The notes beneath the pieces are model-generated. The model was given only the letters and a program-made list of their open reading frames with translations, did not search any database and was not told the DNA's origin. Positions 7,822-14,986 of a stretch of 24,818 nt of DNA are shown here, in pieces (the stretch's first letter is position 1; every line of letters starts with the position of its first letter). The stretch is from Baffinella frigidus. Taxonomy: Eukaryota > Cryptophyceae > Cryptomonadales > Baffinellaceae. The stretch spans positions 119,394 through 144,211 of the forward strand of contig MU646457.1 in NCBI GenBank assembly GCA_026770585.1, in the 5' to 3' direction. The position numbers were made by a program, and so were the translations under genes.

Positions 7822-8398
7822 CTGCACGCGTGCCTTGCGCACATCGACGCCGACCGCCACGTCTCCCGCACTGAGGTACCCGGGATCCGCGTACAACAGA
7901 TATAAAGGATTTTTTGTACCAGGAACGCAGTGTATAATAGATTTACAGGCTATTTCGTACGTGTACACTAATTACATGTGTGGCCCGGTTTGGTTGCCTG
8001 GGGAAGCTGCACGCGTGCCTCGCACACATCGACGCCGATCGCCACGTCTCGCGCACTGAGGTAACCGGGCCCCGCGTACAACATATATAGGGCATTTTGT
8101 AGCAGTACAATACATGTATAGACTGTATAACTAGTGTACAATAGATGTATACGATATAAACGGATGTATAACCATGTTTGTGGCCCTGTTTGGTCCTCGC
8201 ACACATCGACGCCGATCGCCACGTCCCGCGCACTGAAGTAACCGGGCTCCGCGTACAACATTGTACCTGTACATATATTGTATTTTGTACCAGGAACGCA
8301 GTGTACACTACATGTGCAGGGTGTATCACTAGTGTACAATAGATGTACATGCTGTATAAAGAAGTCGATGGCCCTGCGGAAGCTGCACGCGTGCCTCA
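7822..8398 (+). pseudogene. Tandem copies alpha2 to alpha5
   Basis: alpha2 (7822-7875) and alpha3 (8007-8060) are full-length 54-bp copies with AAG in front and donors GTACCC and GTAACC. alpha4 (about 8195-8237) lacks its 5' third; alpha5 (8383-8398) is only the first codons. Period is about 186 bp. The copies keep the frame ACLAHIDADRHVSRTE, and differ at third positions (GAC/GAT, TCC/TCG, GAG/GAA). Introns between them contain inverted pieces of CACTGCGTTCCTGGTAC and TGTACAATAGATGTATA. They could be alternative exons or decaying duplicates; only splicing data can tell. Confidence 0.6.
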
Positions 8399-8600
8399 CC
8401 CTGAGCCCTAAAACCTACGGTAGGCAACCCGTAGGGGCATAGGGGGGTTCCTACGGTTAAGGTAACGGAAAATTGGGCTCTGGGTGCCTGAAAATCCGTT
8501 CGTAGCCCGCTGTGTGGCTCACCCTGAACCCTCCACCCTATACCCCGTCGATCGCCGATCGACGCCGATCGTGGCGTTGCCATCCCACTAGCCCCTCGAG

Positions 8601-8709
8601 GTGGCTCCAATAGTGCTCGGGGGCATTTTCGATTTACCTTGGATCGAGGTCGGATCCGACCCCGATCCAAGGTAAAATTAAAGACCTTTCAGGGCACGAT
8701 TTGAGCCAC
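8601..8709. repeat. MITE-like hairpin element, family F
   Basis: Ends GTGGCTCCAA / TTGAGCCAC. The centre is a near-perfect 44-bp inverted repeat (8633-8676) around GGATCC with one mismatch pair. Similar small hairpins with GGAGCC/GGCTCC ends lie at 16529-16564 and 16040-16110. Confidence 0.7.
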
Positions 8710-8718
8710 TTGGGATGG

Positions 8719-8805
8719 CTCGTGGTCGACGATCGTCACATCTCGCGCACCGAGGAAGAGCGAATCCAGGAAGACTTGTCCCATTTCATATGGAAAGTCT
8801 TGTAA
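8719..8805 (+). pseudogene. Diverged alpha copy (alpha6), not spliced at the usual site
   Basis: The frame VDDRHISRTE aligns with the C-terminal half of alpha, and four of the codons differ synonymously (GAT, CGT, TCG, ACC). Where alpha1-4 have a donor GT after the Glu codon, this copy continues EERIQEDLSHFIWKVL to a TAA at 8803-8805. It might preserve the sequence that normally follows, or be read-through into unrelated sequence. Confidence 0.45.
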
Positions 8806-8853
8806 ATTAGAAAGTTGGTTTCAAACCAACTTGATAATTTATAAGACTTTTCT
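8794..8853. repeat. Inverted repeat
   Basis: AAAGTCTTGTAAATTA and AAGTTGGTTT pair with AAACCAACTT and TAATTTATAAGACTTT. The perfect centre is AAGTTGGTTTCAAACCAACT. Confidence 0.7.
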
Positions 8854-8892
8854 TTGTTTTTTTGGGGTTTCGAGGTTTCGATAGATTTTATC

Positions 8893-9023
8893 TCGGACCA
8901 TACCAGAATCTGTCCTGATGAAAAGGCGTAAGATAGCATCATTTGATGCCTAAAATAGCATATACACCCTTACCTTCCGCGTGGGGAGCCCAAGATAGCG
9001 GGACAGATTCTGTCTTGGTCCGA
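8893..9023. repeat. MITE-like element with 23-bp terminal inverted repeats
   Basis: TCGGACCATACCAGAATCTG (from 8893) matches the complement of CAGATTCTGTCTTGGTCCGA (to 9023). About 131 bp, no coding capacity. No second copy recognised in this window. Confidence 0.75.
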
Positions 9024-9116
9024 AATCAGATTCACACTCCAGATGTGGATGCACAGAAGGTGTTTCCTAGCTGCGCCTCTTTGGAGTGACTGATCGTTTT
9101 TACGTCCGGCCCGCAG

Positions 9117-9176
9117 GTCGCGGACATATTCACAGCAGTTTCACGCGGGAAGCCCCCCGCACCACTTGCCATCGAC
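9117..9176 (+). pseudogene. Beta exon copy 1 (5' half)
   Basis: Acceptor CCGCAG, then VADIFTAVSRGKPPAPLAID in frame, then telomere-like CCCTAAACCC without a clear donor. It matches the first half of beta5. GCG/GCC and other third-position differences are synonymous. Confidence 0.5.
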
Positions 9177-9363
9177 CCTAAACCCTCAACCCCAACCCCC
9201 AAAACCCAAACCCTAAACTCCAGGTCGCCGACATATGCACAAGAGTCTCGCGTGGCAAGCCCCCCGCACCACTTGTCATCGACCCCAAGCCCTACGCCCT
9301 AAACCCCAACCCCAAAACCCTAAACCCTAGCCCCTACACCCCAAACCTCAAACCCTAAACCTC
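9177..9363 (+). repeat. Telomere-like arrays flanking beta copy 2
   Basis: C-strand arrays at 9177-9220 and 9295-9363 surround beta copy 2 (9224-9294, VADICTRVSRGKPPAPLVID). The first array ends CTAAACTCCAG, and the AG is the acceptor of that copy. Here telomere-like repeat, acceptor, exon copy and telomere-like repeat follow each other with almost no other sequence. Confidence 0.75.
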
Positions 9364-9498
9364 AGACGCTCGCTAGGAACACGCAAGGCAGTCACGACCG
9401 ACCGTCTGGCTTCGGCGTCCGCGTGACCGGTCACGTGGGCGTTCACGAGCCTGCCGGCGGGGCTGTTCCACGGACATATTCACAGGAGTCTCGCGTGC
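9364..9498 (+). other. GC-rich segment with a truncated beta fragment
   Basis: A GC-rich open stretch from 9367 leads into GGACATATTCACAGGAGTCT (9472-9491), a fragment of beta cut off by the fold-back element beginning at 9499. The upstream part is open in a plus frame and in a minus frame (9373-9561). I cannot decide whether it is coding. Confidence 0.35.
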
Positions 9499-9660
9499 AA
9501 TCTCATCCCGGCGAGTATTTCTGAGAAATACGATTTCGGGGATCTCCGATTCGATTTGCAACGAAAATTACTACACGGACGTGACTGAAAATGTCCGGTG
9601 TGTAGTAATTTTCGTTGCCAGGATCGTATTTCTCAGAAATACTACCCAGGATGAAATCGA
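9499..9660. repeat. Fold-back element, copy 2
   Basis: Inner core GCAACGAAAATTACTACAC (9559-9577) pairs with GTGTAGTAATTTTCGTTGC (9600-9618). Outer arms (GAGTATTTCTGAGAAATACG and complement) are specific to this copy and extend to CATCCCGG / CCAGGATG. Confidence 0.85.
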
Positions 9661-9807
9661 GCTTGTAGGGGGCCTGCTCGGCCCTATATGCTGATGTAGA
9701 TTCACGCCCGTCGATACATGTAGTTATACGCGCTATACATCTATTGTAAACTGCGTTCCTGGTACGAAATATCCGTGTTCTGTGCAGACTGTAATGACTA
9801 CATTACC

Positions 9808-9940
9808 CTCCATACAAGTATTAGTTAATTGCTCTTGGGCAACGAAAATTACTACACGATTTGCTTATAAAAGTAATAGTAGAGCATTTGTGCAGTAAAT
9901 TTCTTTACGCCAAAAGCAATTAATTAATACTTGTGTGGAG
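9808..9940. repeat. Fold-back element, copy 3
   Basis: Arms CTCCATACAAGTATTAGTTA (from 9808) and TTAATACTTGTGTGGAG (to 9940) enclose the core CAACGAAAATTACTACAC and AGAGCATTTGTGCAGTAAAT. The arms are again unrelated to those of the other copies. Confidence 0.85.
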
Positions 9941-9957
9941 ATGAACATGCGTCGCAG

Positions 9958-10096
9958 GTCGCCGACATATGCACAAGAGTCTCGCGTGGCAAACCCCCGC
10001 ACCACTTACCATCGACCCCAAGCCCTACGCCCTAAACCCCAACCCCGAAACCCTAAACCCTGACCCCTAAACCCTAAACCCTAAACCCTCAACTTT
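9958..10096 (+). pseudogene. Beta copy 4 followed by telomere-like array
   Basis: Acceptor GTCGCAG, then VADICTRVSRG in frame, but one C is lost in the run after GGC AAA so the following codons shift (near 9991). The telomere-like array 10019-10096 follows and ends TTTAG, which is the acceptor of beta5. This segment is close to a duplicate of 9221-9363. Confidence 0.55.
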
Positions 10097-10098
10097 AG

Positions 10099-10219
10099 GT
10101 CGCCGACATATTCACAGGAGTCTCGCGCGGACAGCACCCCGCGCCACTTGCGATCGAGCTTGGTGGGGGCTTGCTCGACCCCTCGGACTACGAACCGACC
10201 GCCGACCCGTCGCTTATTG
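10099..10219 (+). CDS. Exon beta5 (joins the two EF-hand-like motifs)
   Basis: This is the longest intact beta copy: acceptor TTTAG at the end of a telomere-like array, 40 codons plus one base, donor ATTG/GTATCG. It starts VADIFTGVSRGQHPAPLAIE and ends LLDPSDYEPTADPSLI. The N-terminal residues complete the first EF-hand-like motif begun by alpha. The C-terminal residues plus gamma give a second, ending LIG-LGEF-type. Entry is phase 0 (fits alpha) and exit is one base (fits gamma, which begins with two). At least nine copies of parts of this exon lie within 9.1-11.2 kb. Confidence 0.55.
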
Positions 10220-10380
10220 GTATCGGAGTCCCCCGTACAGGCCTGTGGGTTTTGGGTTCAGGGTTCACGGCTGACGCTTAGGGCTGAGGTATCCCCGCGC
10301 CACTTGCGATCGCGCTTGTGGGGGGGCTGCTCGACCCATCAGACTACGAACCGACCAGCGACCCCCCCCTCATCGGTAAA

Positions 10381-10487
10381 GCTCCGCCTCACTCGAGTGA
10401 CAGACTATCCTCAAGGTGACATGCTGGGTTTGCGGTACCCGTGGGGGGGTGAAGTTGACGTCTGTCAACTTTGAAGCGGGAAAGAGG
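10381..10487 (+). repeat. MITE-like element, family B, copy 3
   Basis: CTCCGCCTCACTCGAGTGAC, then CAAGGTGACATGCTGGGTTT, then GTCAACTTTGAAGCGGGAAA. It lies directly between beta copies 6 and 7. Confidence 0.7.
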
Positions 10488-10568
10488 AAGCTGCTTGACC
10501 CATCGGACTACGAACCGACCGCCGATCCTTCGCTTATCGGTACCGAAGTCCAGTTTATACTCAAAAGA

Positions 10569-10793
10569 CAACATGGTGTCAAATGCTAACATAGTGCAGT
10601 CACCCCCCCCACATGTAAATGTCCCTCTTGGTACTGTTTTCGGGAGACACAGGATTGAAGTCTCCGAGGCCTGTGGTTTCGGGTGCAGCGTTCAGTCGCT
10701 TATCGGTACCGAAGTCCCTTGAAAACAGAGCCAAGAGGGGCATTGACATGCGGGGAGGGTTACTGCACCATGTAGACATTTGACACCATGTTG
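10569..10793. repeat. Long inverted repeat enclosing a beta fragment
   Basis: Left arm 10569-10643 and right arm about 10721-10793 are complementary over roughly 73 bp with a few mismatches (CAACATGGTGTCAAATG, CCCCTCTTGG, CTGTTTTC and complements). The 77-bp loop contains TCGCTTATCGGTACCGAAGT, the 3' end of a beta copy with its donor. Confidence 0.75.
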
Positions 10794-10838
10794 ACATTTG
10801 ACACCATGTTGACATTTGACACCATGTTGGCATTTGAG
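10767..10838 (+). repeat. 18-bp tandem repeat
   Basis: ACACCATGTTGACATTTG is repeated four times with small changes, continuing from the right arm of the long inverted repeat. The single unit in the left arm suggests expansion after the arm formed. Confidence 0.85.
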
Positions 10839-11056
10839 TATGGACCGTCCCTCATCGGTATCCCGCGCCAGGTCATAAGTCGGATTTTCATTTTACTACA
10901 CCATCTACGGGTAAAGTTGATTCTCACCAGGAAAACACGCCAAAAGTGTTGGGAATTGGAGCCCTTCGTGGGCGCTACAATGTTTTTTTGTACCACGAAA
11001 CACTTTTAGCGCGAAACGTTGCGTGTGAAATTCCCACTTGTGAACTGGCGTGGCTT

Positions 11057-11327
11057 GCTCTGCCTCACTTGGGTTGACTGCCAGACTATTCTCAAGTTGA
11101 CATGCTGGGTTTGCGGTACGAATCCGTCAACTTTGGAGTGGGAAAGACCACTCGGAGCACGAACCGCCGATCCGTCGCTTATCGGTAATGCTCCGCCTCA
11201 CTCGGGTTGACTGTCAGACTATTGTTAAGTTGACATGCTGGGTTTACGGTGCACGCCCGTCAACTTTGGAGCGGGAAAGAGCCCGGGCTCACCAAATTGG
11301 TGGGCCCAAATAGACTGGGACAGAGCT
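11057..11327 (+). repeat. Two family B elements in tandem
   Basis: Copies at 11057-11146 (right end lost) and 11188-11327 (complete, ending AATAGACTGGGACAGAGCTG) flank beta copy 10. Both carry CAAGTTGACATGCTGGGTTT or the AAGTTGACATGCTGGGTTTA variant and GTCAACTTTGGAG. Confidence 0.75.
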
Positions 11328-11507
11328 GAGTATCGGAGCCCTCCGAACGTTTATCTGAGAGAACACGGTTGAATCATACTAGTAAAAGTAAAGCATTTGT
11401 TGAGCAATTTTTGTTGGCAGATAAGCCATAAATCAATCCATTCTTGAGGTAAACCTAAAGGATTCAGCCCCATTGTTTTGCCTCCCCCCCGAACCCCCCG
11501 ATTCGTA

Positions 11508-11693
11508 CCTAAACCCCAAACCCCGAACCCCAAATCCTAAGCCCTAAACCCTAAACCCTAAACCCGAAACCCTAAACCCTAAACCCTACACCCCAAACCC
11601 TAAACACCGAACCCCAACCCCCCAACCCCAAACCCTAAACCCTAAACCCTAAACCCTAAACCCTAATCCCTAAACCCTAAACCCAAACCCCAG
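11508..11693 (+). repeat. Telomere-like C-strand array ending at the gamma acceptor
   Basis: CCCTAAA units, several perfect in tandem (11637-11667), end AAACCCCAG at 11693. The final AG serves exon gamma. Confidence 0.9.
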
Positions 11694-11737
11694 GCCTCGG
11701 GGAGTTCTGGGAGATCATGCGAAGAATCGCTCTGATA
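11694..11737 (+). CDS. Exon gamma (second EF-hand-like exit helix)
   Basis: Two leading bases, then LGEFWEIMRRIALI, then GTCGCG as a possible donor (a second GT in the same phase is at 11744). With the last base of beta5 the junction codon becomes GGC (Gly), giving SLIG followed by LGEFWEIM, which resembles the end of an EF-hand loop (Ile at 8, Glu at 12) and its exiting helix. The exon lies between two telomere-like arrays with no other sequence. The donor is weak, so the 3' edge is uncertain. Confidence 0.45.
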
Positions 11738-11748
11738 GTCGCGGTTCA

Positions 11749-12016
11749 CCCTAAACCCTAAACCCTAAACCCTAAACCCTACACCCTGAACCCTAAGCCC
11801 TAGACCCTGAACCCTAAGCCCTAAACCCCAAACCCTAAACCCAGAGCCCTAGAACCTAAACCCGGAACCCCAAACCCGAAACCCTAAACCCCAAAACCTG
11901 AACCCTAAACCCAAAACACCAAAACCCAAAACCCAAACCATAAACCCAAAACCTAAAGCCCAAAACCCAAAACCCAAAACCCCAAACCCAAAACCCAAAA
12001 CCCCACACCCAACCCG
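11749..12016 (+). repeat. Telomere-like array, CCCTAAA to CCCAAAA variants
   Basis: Perfect CCCTAAA at the left grades into CCCAAAA-type units at 11910-12010, ending AACCCGCAG, the delta1 acceptor. Confidence 0.9.
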
Positions 12017-12019
12017 CAG

Positions 12020-12099
12020 CCGAAGGTGGCGCAAGTGCAAGAGTGCGACCTAGCGGGAGAAGAGTACTACCTCACCCCCGAGGGCAAGGCGCAAGCAGA
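12020..12099 (+). CDS. Exon delta1
   Basis: Acceptor CCGCAG, then 26 codons plus two bases (including CDLAGEEYYLTPEGKAQA), then donor GA/GTACGC. A GT donor at the same point is kept in the partial copy delta2 (12255-12315), which supports this boundary over a later GT at 12131. Phase 0 in and two bases out, fitting gamma and epsilon. Not recognised. Confidence 0.55.
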
Positions 12100-12254
12100 G
12101 TACGCACCCCTACTCAAACCCGCCACCCTAGTAAAACGCCCCCCTACTGAAAACTGAAAACCTCCACTCCGTGTTTGGATTGAAAGATGTCACCTTTTAC
12201 CACAACTTAGGGCGTGACTGGCCACTTTTGGAAATCCAAACCGCGTCGGTTAGA

Positions 12255-12315
12255 GCAAGTGCAAGATGCGACCTAGCGGGTGAAGAGTACTACCTCACCC
12301 CCGCAGGCAAGGCGA
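12255..12315 (+). pseudogene. Delta copy 2
   Basis: Following TTAG, the copy reads CDLAGEEYYLTPAGKA in frame and ends GCGA/GTACAA. Its beginning is frame-shifted relative to delta1 and six bases before the donor are missing. GGA/GGT is a synonymous difference. Confidence 0.55.
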
Positions 12316-12408
12316 GTACAATCCCCTACCTCTGCCTGAGTAACACTGAACTCCTTAACCCTACATCCGAAATCCGAAACCCCGATTGTCCTGGTTCGCC
12401 AATCCCTA

Positions 12409-12650
12409 AAACCTAAACCCTAAACCCGAGACCATAAACCCAAAACCCGAAACCCGAAACCCGAAACCCGAAACCCGAAACCCGAAACCCTAAATCCCAA
12501 ACCCTGAGCCCTAAACCCTCATTCCTAAACCTCAAACCCTAAACCCTAAACCCCACACCCCAAACCCCAAACCCCGAACCCTAAACCCCAAGTCCTAAAC
12601 CCAAAACCATAAACCCTAAACCCTAAACCCCAAACCCCAAACCCCAAACC
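12409..12650 (+). repeat. Telomere-like array with homogenised CCCGAAA block
   Basis: CCCGAAA occurs about eight times in perfect tandem at 12436-12490, flanked by CCCTAAA and CCCCAAA units. The array ends CCCCAAACCAG, the acceptor of exon epsilon. Confidence 0.9.
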
Positions 12651-12652
12651 AG

Positions 12653-12692
12653 GTACGACGTAGCGATGGAGACGTATCTCGAGGCTATGCAG
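12653..12692 (+). CDS. Exon epsilon (40 bp)
   Basis: One leading base, 13 codons (YDVAMETYLEAMQ) and donor CAG/GTCATT. The entry phase fits delta1 and the exit phase 0 fits zeta. Sequence on both sides is telomere-like, C-strand before and G-strand (12702-12718) after. No copies seen. Confidence 0.5.
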
Positions 12693-12718
12693 GTCATTCC
12701 TTAGGGTTTGGGGTTTAG

Positions 12719-13085
12719 GATTTCTCTGTTCCTCCACGATCCTGTCCTCCACGAAGTAGTCCCGTCACTTGATATATATTCTATCTCAGATTTGGCTTTT
12801 GATTTTGGAGCCATTTCGTACTTGTAGTGTTTAAACTACCAGGATTTACACCGGATATATTTAGATGGGCGCGTCGCAAAATGTATTCTATGAGGCGAGG
12901 TCATGTAGGTGAGAGTCCCACCCGTGTTAGGTTTGGGGTTAGGGTTTAAATATTAGGGTTTAAGGATTAGGCATACCCTGCCCCTTACACCCTAAACGCT
13001 CCACACTCCACACTCCACACTCCACACTCCACACTCCACACTACACACCAACACCACACACCACAGACTACACACTATAACCTAT
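12719..13085 (+). repeat. Intron with CTCCACA heptamers
   Basis: Unique-looking sequence to about 12930, then a G-strand telomere-like stretch (12932-12972), then CTCCACA in tandem (about 13005-13047) with period 7. No gene seen. Confidence 0.7.
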
Positions 13086-13168
13086 ACCCTACACCATAGA
13101 CCATACACCATAGACCATAGACCATAGACCATAGACCATACACCATACACCATACACCATACACCATA
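13086..13168 (+). repeat. CCATAGA/CCATACA heptamer array
   Basis: About eleven 7-bp units, first mixed, then CCATAGA, then CCATACA. The period equals that of the telomeric repeat, from which it may have drifted. Confidence 0.9.
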
Positions 13169-13266
13169 CACCCTTCCGGGGTTAAGAAGGCAAGTTTCAG
13201 GTAACTGGGTTTAAGGTTTAGGGTTTACCTAATTCCTAAACCCTAATCTTTCAACCCTTCACACTG

Positions 13267-13990
13267 CGGGCAAAGTCACACGCCGCGTGGGAGCAGCGCG
13301 TCAATTTCCTAGACACTAAACACGCAACACCAAGCACCTAAGCACTACACACAAAACCCCAACCCCAAAACACTAAACCCCAACCCCAAAACACTCAACC
13401 CCAACCCCTGAATCCGACAGGCGAAGTCACACGCAGAAGCGCACAACCTTCCTAGACACATAACACTAAGCACCTACGCACTACACACTAAACCCCATAC
13501 ACTACACTCTAAAACATCTAAACCCCAACCCCTGAGTCTCACAGGCAAAGTCACACGCGGCGTGGAAGCAGCACACAACCTTCCTCGCCCGCCTCGCGCA
13601 ACCGCCCCCCCCCGTATCCTTCAGCCATCTTTTTGACCTTATTTTTTCAGTTATCCTTTTTCAGTTCGAGTTTCAAAGATGATACTTCTTGAAAGATGAT
13701 ACGCCACCGCCCCCTCCCACGTTAATAGGGCAACGGCCTGAAAATGGGGTACTTAGGCCTACGGGATTGCCTAGGACCTCCTACCGTAGGCCGAGACTTT
13801 TTGGTCCTAGGATCCCTCGGCCTACAGTAGGAGGTCCTAGGCAATACTGTATATGCCTAACTACCCCATTTTCAAGCCGTTAGCCTATGAACTTGAGGCG
13901 GATCGTGGCCTTGGTCTGAACACCACGACTCTACCGATCAGGCGAAGTCACACGTGGCGTGGGAGCAGCACACAACATTCCCAGACACAA
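13267..13990 (+). pseudogene. Zeta exon copies 1 to 4
   Basis: Copies at 13267-13315, 13421-13468, 13545-13613 and 13942-13990 share AAGTCACACGC and GCACACAACCTTCC-like segments. The third is nearly full length, with acceptor CTCACAG and donor GTATCC. The second and third follow CCAACCCCTGA-type intron ends close to that before zeta5. The others end with CTAGACAC or CCAGACAC instead of the full exon. Confidence 0.6.
13724..13888. repeat. Long-arm palindromic MITE, family D, copy 2
   Basis: Same structure as the element at 4802-4964, with a few substitutions (for example CTACAGTAGG in the right arm). It lies between zeta copies 3 and 4. Confidence 0.85.
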
Positions 13991-14060
13991 AACACTCATG
14001 AACATAGCACTTCAACCCGCAAACACTAAGCACTAAAACCCCAACCCCTGAATCCAACAG

Positions 14061-14128
14061 GCGAAGTCACACGCAGCGTGGGAGCAGCGCACAACCTTCC
14101 TCGCGCGCCTCGCGCAACCGCCCCCCCC
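14061..14128 (+). CDS. Exon zeta5
   Basis: Acceptor ATCCAACAG, 22 codons beginning AKSHAAWEQRTTFLARLAQP, two further bases and donor GTATGC after a C run. Phase 0 in and two bases out, fitting epsilon and eta2. It is probably helical. It is the most complete of five copies, though copy 3 (13545) is nearly as good. Confidence 0.5.
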
Positions 14129-14279
14129 GTATGCCCCAACCTCCCCAAACCCAAACCCTAAATCAGCAAACATCCACACCCGAAACCTTGACCATAACTC
14201 TCACGGGTTTCCCACAACTGTGTGGTCCTACGTATCCAACTGCCTTTGACGAAAGCATCTTCGTAATCTTTTCGTCACT

Positions 14280-14430
14280 ACCCTCACGCCAAACAACCAC
14301 CGACCTAAAAGTCAACCACGCCCCAAAGTCAACTCACAGAGTTCCCCCTCAGGTTGGCGACGGCACAAGGGCCCGCATGCGAGAAGCTGATTTGCGGTAT
14401 GGCGGGGAGGATATGCTATGTGAGGCATGA
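14280..14430 (+). pseudogene. Eta copy 1 with its preceding intron end
   Basis: From about 14280 the sequence parallels 14795-14900: AAGTCAAC...CACAGAGTTCCCCCTCAG and then GTTGGCGACGGCACAAGGGC. One base is missing relative to eta2 after GGCACA, so the frame shifts (it then reads RARMREADLRYGGEDML). It is a duplicate of intron end plus exon start. Confidence 0.55.
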
Positions 14431-14493
14431 AATCAAAGCCTCATAAAGCTCATTCAGTGACTTCTCGAAATCAGGCGGGCGACCGCCTAAACT

Positions 14494-14656
14494 AATAGGG
14501 TAACGGCCTGAAAATGGGGCAGTTAGGCCTACGGCATTGCCTAGGACCTCCTACCGTAGGCCGAGACTTTTTGGCCCTAGGATCCCTCGGTCTACGGTAG
14601 GAGGTCCTAGGCAATGCCGCATGCATAACTACCCCATTTTCAGGCCGTTAGCCTAT
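14494..14656. repeat. Long-arm palindromic MITE, family D, copy 3
   Basis: Same structure as copies at 4802 and 13724. It inserts between eta copy 1 and eta2, and a short telomere-like array follows at 14659-14725. Confidence 0.85.
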
Positions 14657-14863
14657 AAAACCCCTAAACCCTAAATCCCTAAACCCTAGCCCCAACCAAC
14701 CCCAACCCTACACCCTACACCCTACCCCCCTTGCGTTGCAACGCACCTGCAGGCCGCAAACCGCCTTCTCTTCATCACTGCTCTTCATCACTACAAAGCC
14801 AAACAAAGTCAGGTCCAAAAGTCAACGCGTCCCCGAAAGTCAACTCACAGAGTTCCCCCTCAG

Positions 14864-14983
14864 GTTGGCCACGGCGCATCGGGCCCGCATGCGAGAAGCG
14901 AACATCCGTTCTCACGGTCTGGAGGACGCGCGCGTGTGGGACGGCCGCACGGTCCCGGGGGGTAACGTGATCACGTCCGCCGG
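14864..14983 (+). CDS. Exon eta2 (39 codons)
   Basis: Acceptor CCCCCTCAG, one base, then a strongly GC3-biased frame starting LATAHRARMREANIRSHG and ending VWDGRTVPGGNVITSA, two bases, donor GG/GTACTA. Copies eta3 and eta4 stay alike up to this same GT and then diverge, which supports the donor. Phase fits zeta5 and theta2 (the junction codon is Gly). Not recognised. Confidence 0.6.
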
Positions 14984-14986
14984 GTA

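Larger units (their letters stand above)
10293..11184 (+). pseudogene. Partial beta copies 6 to 10 (3' half)
   Basis: Copies at 10293-10375, 10491-10539, 10696-10705, 10848-10857 and about 11150-11182 all end ATCG/GTA at the homologous donor. Those long enough read LDPSDYEPT. Third-position differences such as CCC/CCA, TCG/TCA, GAC/GAT and CTT/CTC leave most residues unchanged. Copies become shorter toward the right, and family B elements at 10381-10487, 11057-11146 and 11188-11327 sit between or against them. Confidence 0.6.

Noticed and set aside
9114-10096. CRISPR-like alternation of repeats and spacers
   Set aside because: Units are degenerate, differ in length, carry splice borders and lie in a genome with spliceosomal introns; no cas-like genes.
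11849-12040. Open minus-strand frames such as 11849-12040, 12546-12752 and 841-1098 (FGVLGFGF, CTLNSKP-type repeats)
   Set aside because: These are translations of telomere-like heptamers; period-7 repeats lacking stops give long low-complexity frames in several phases.
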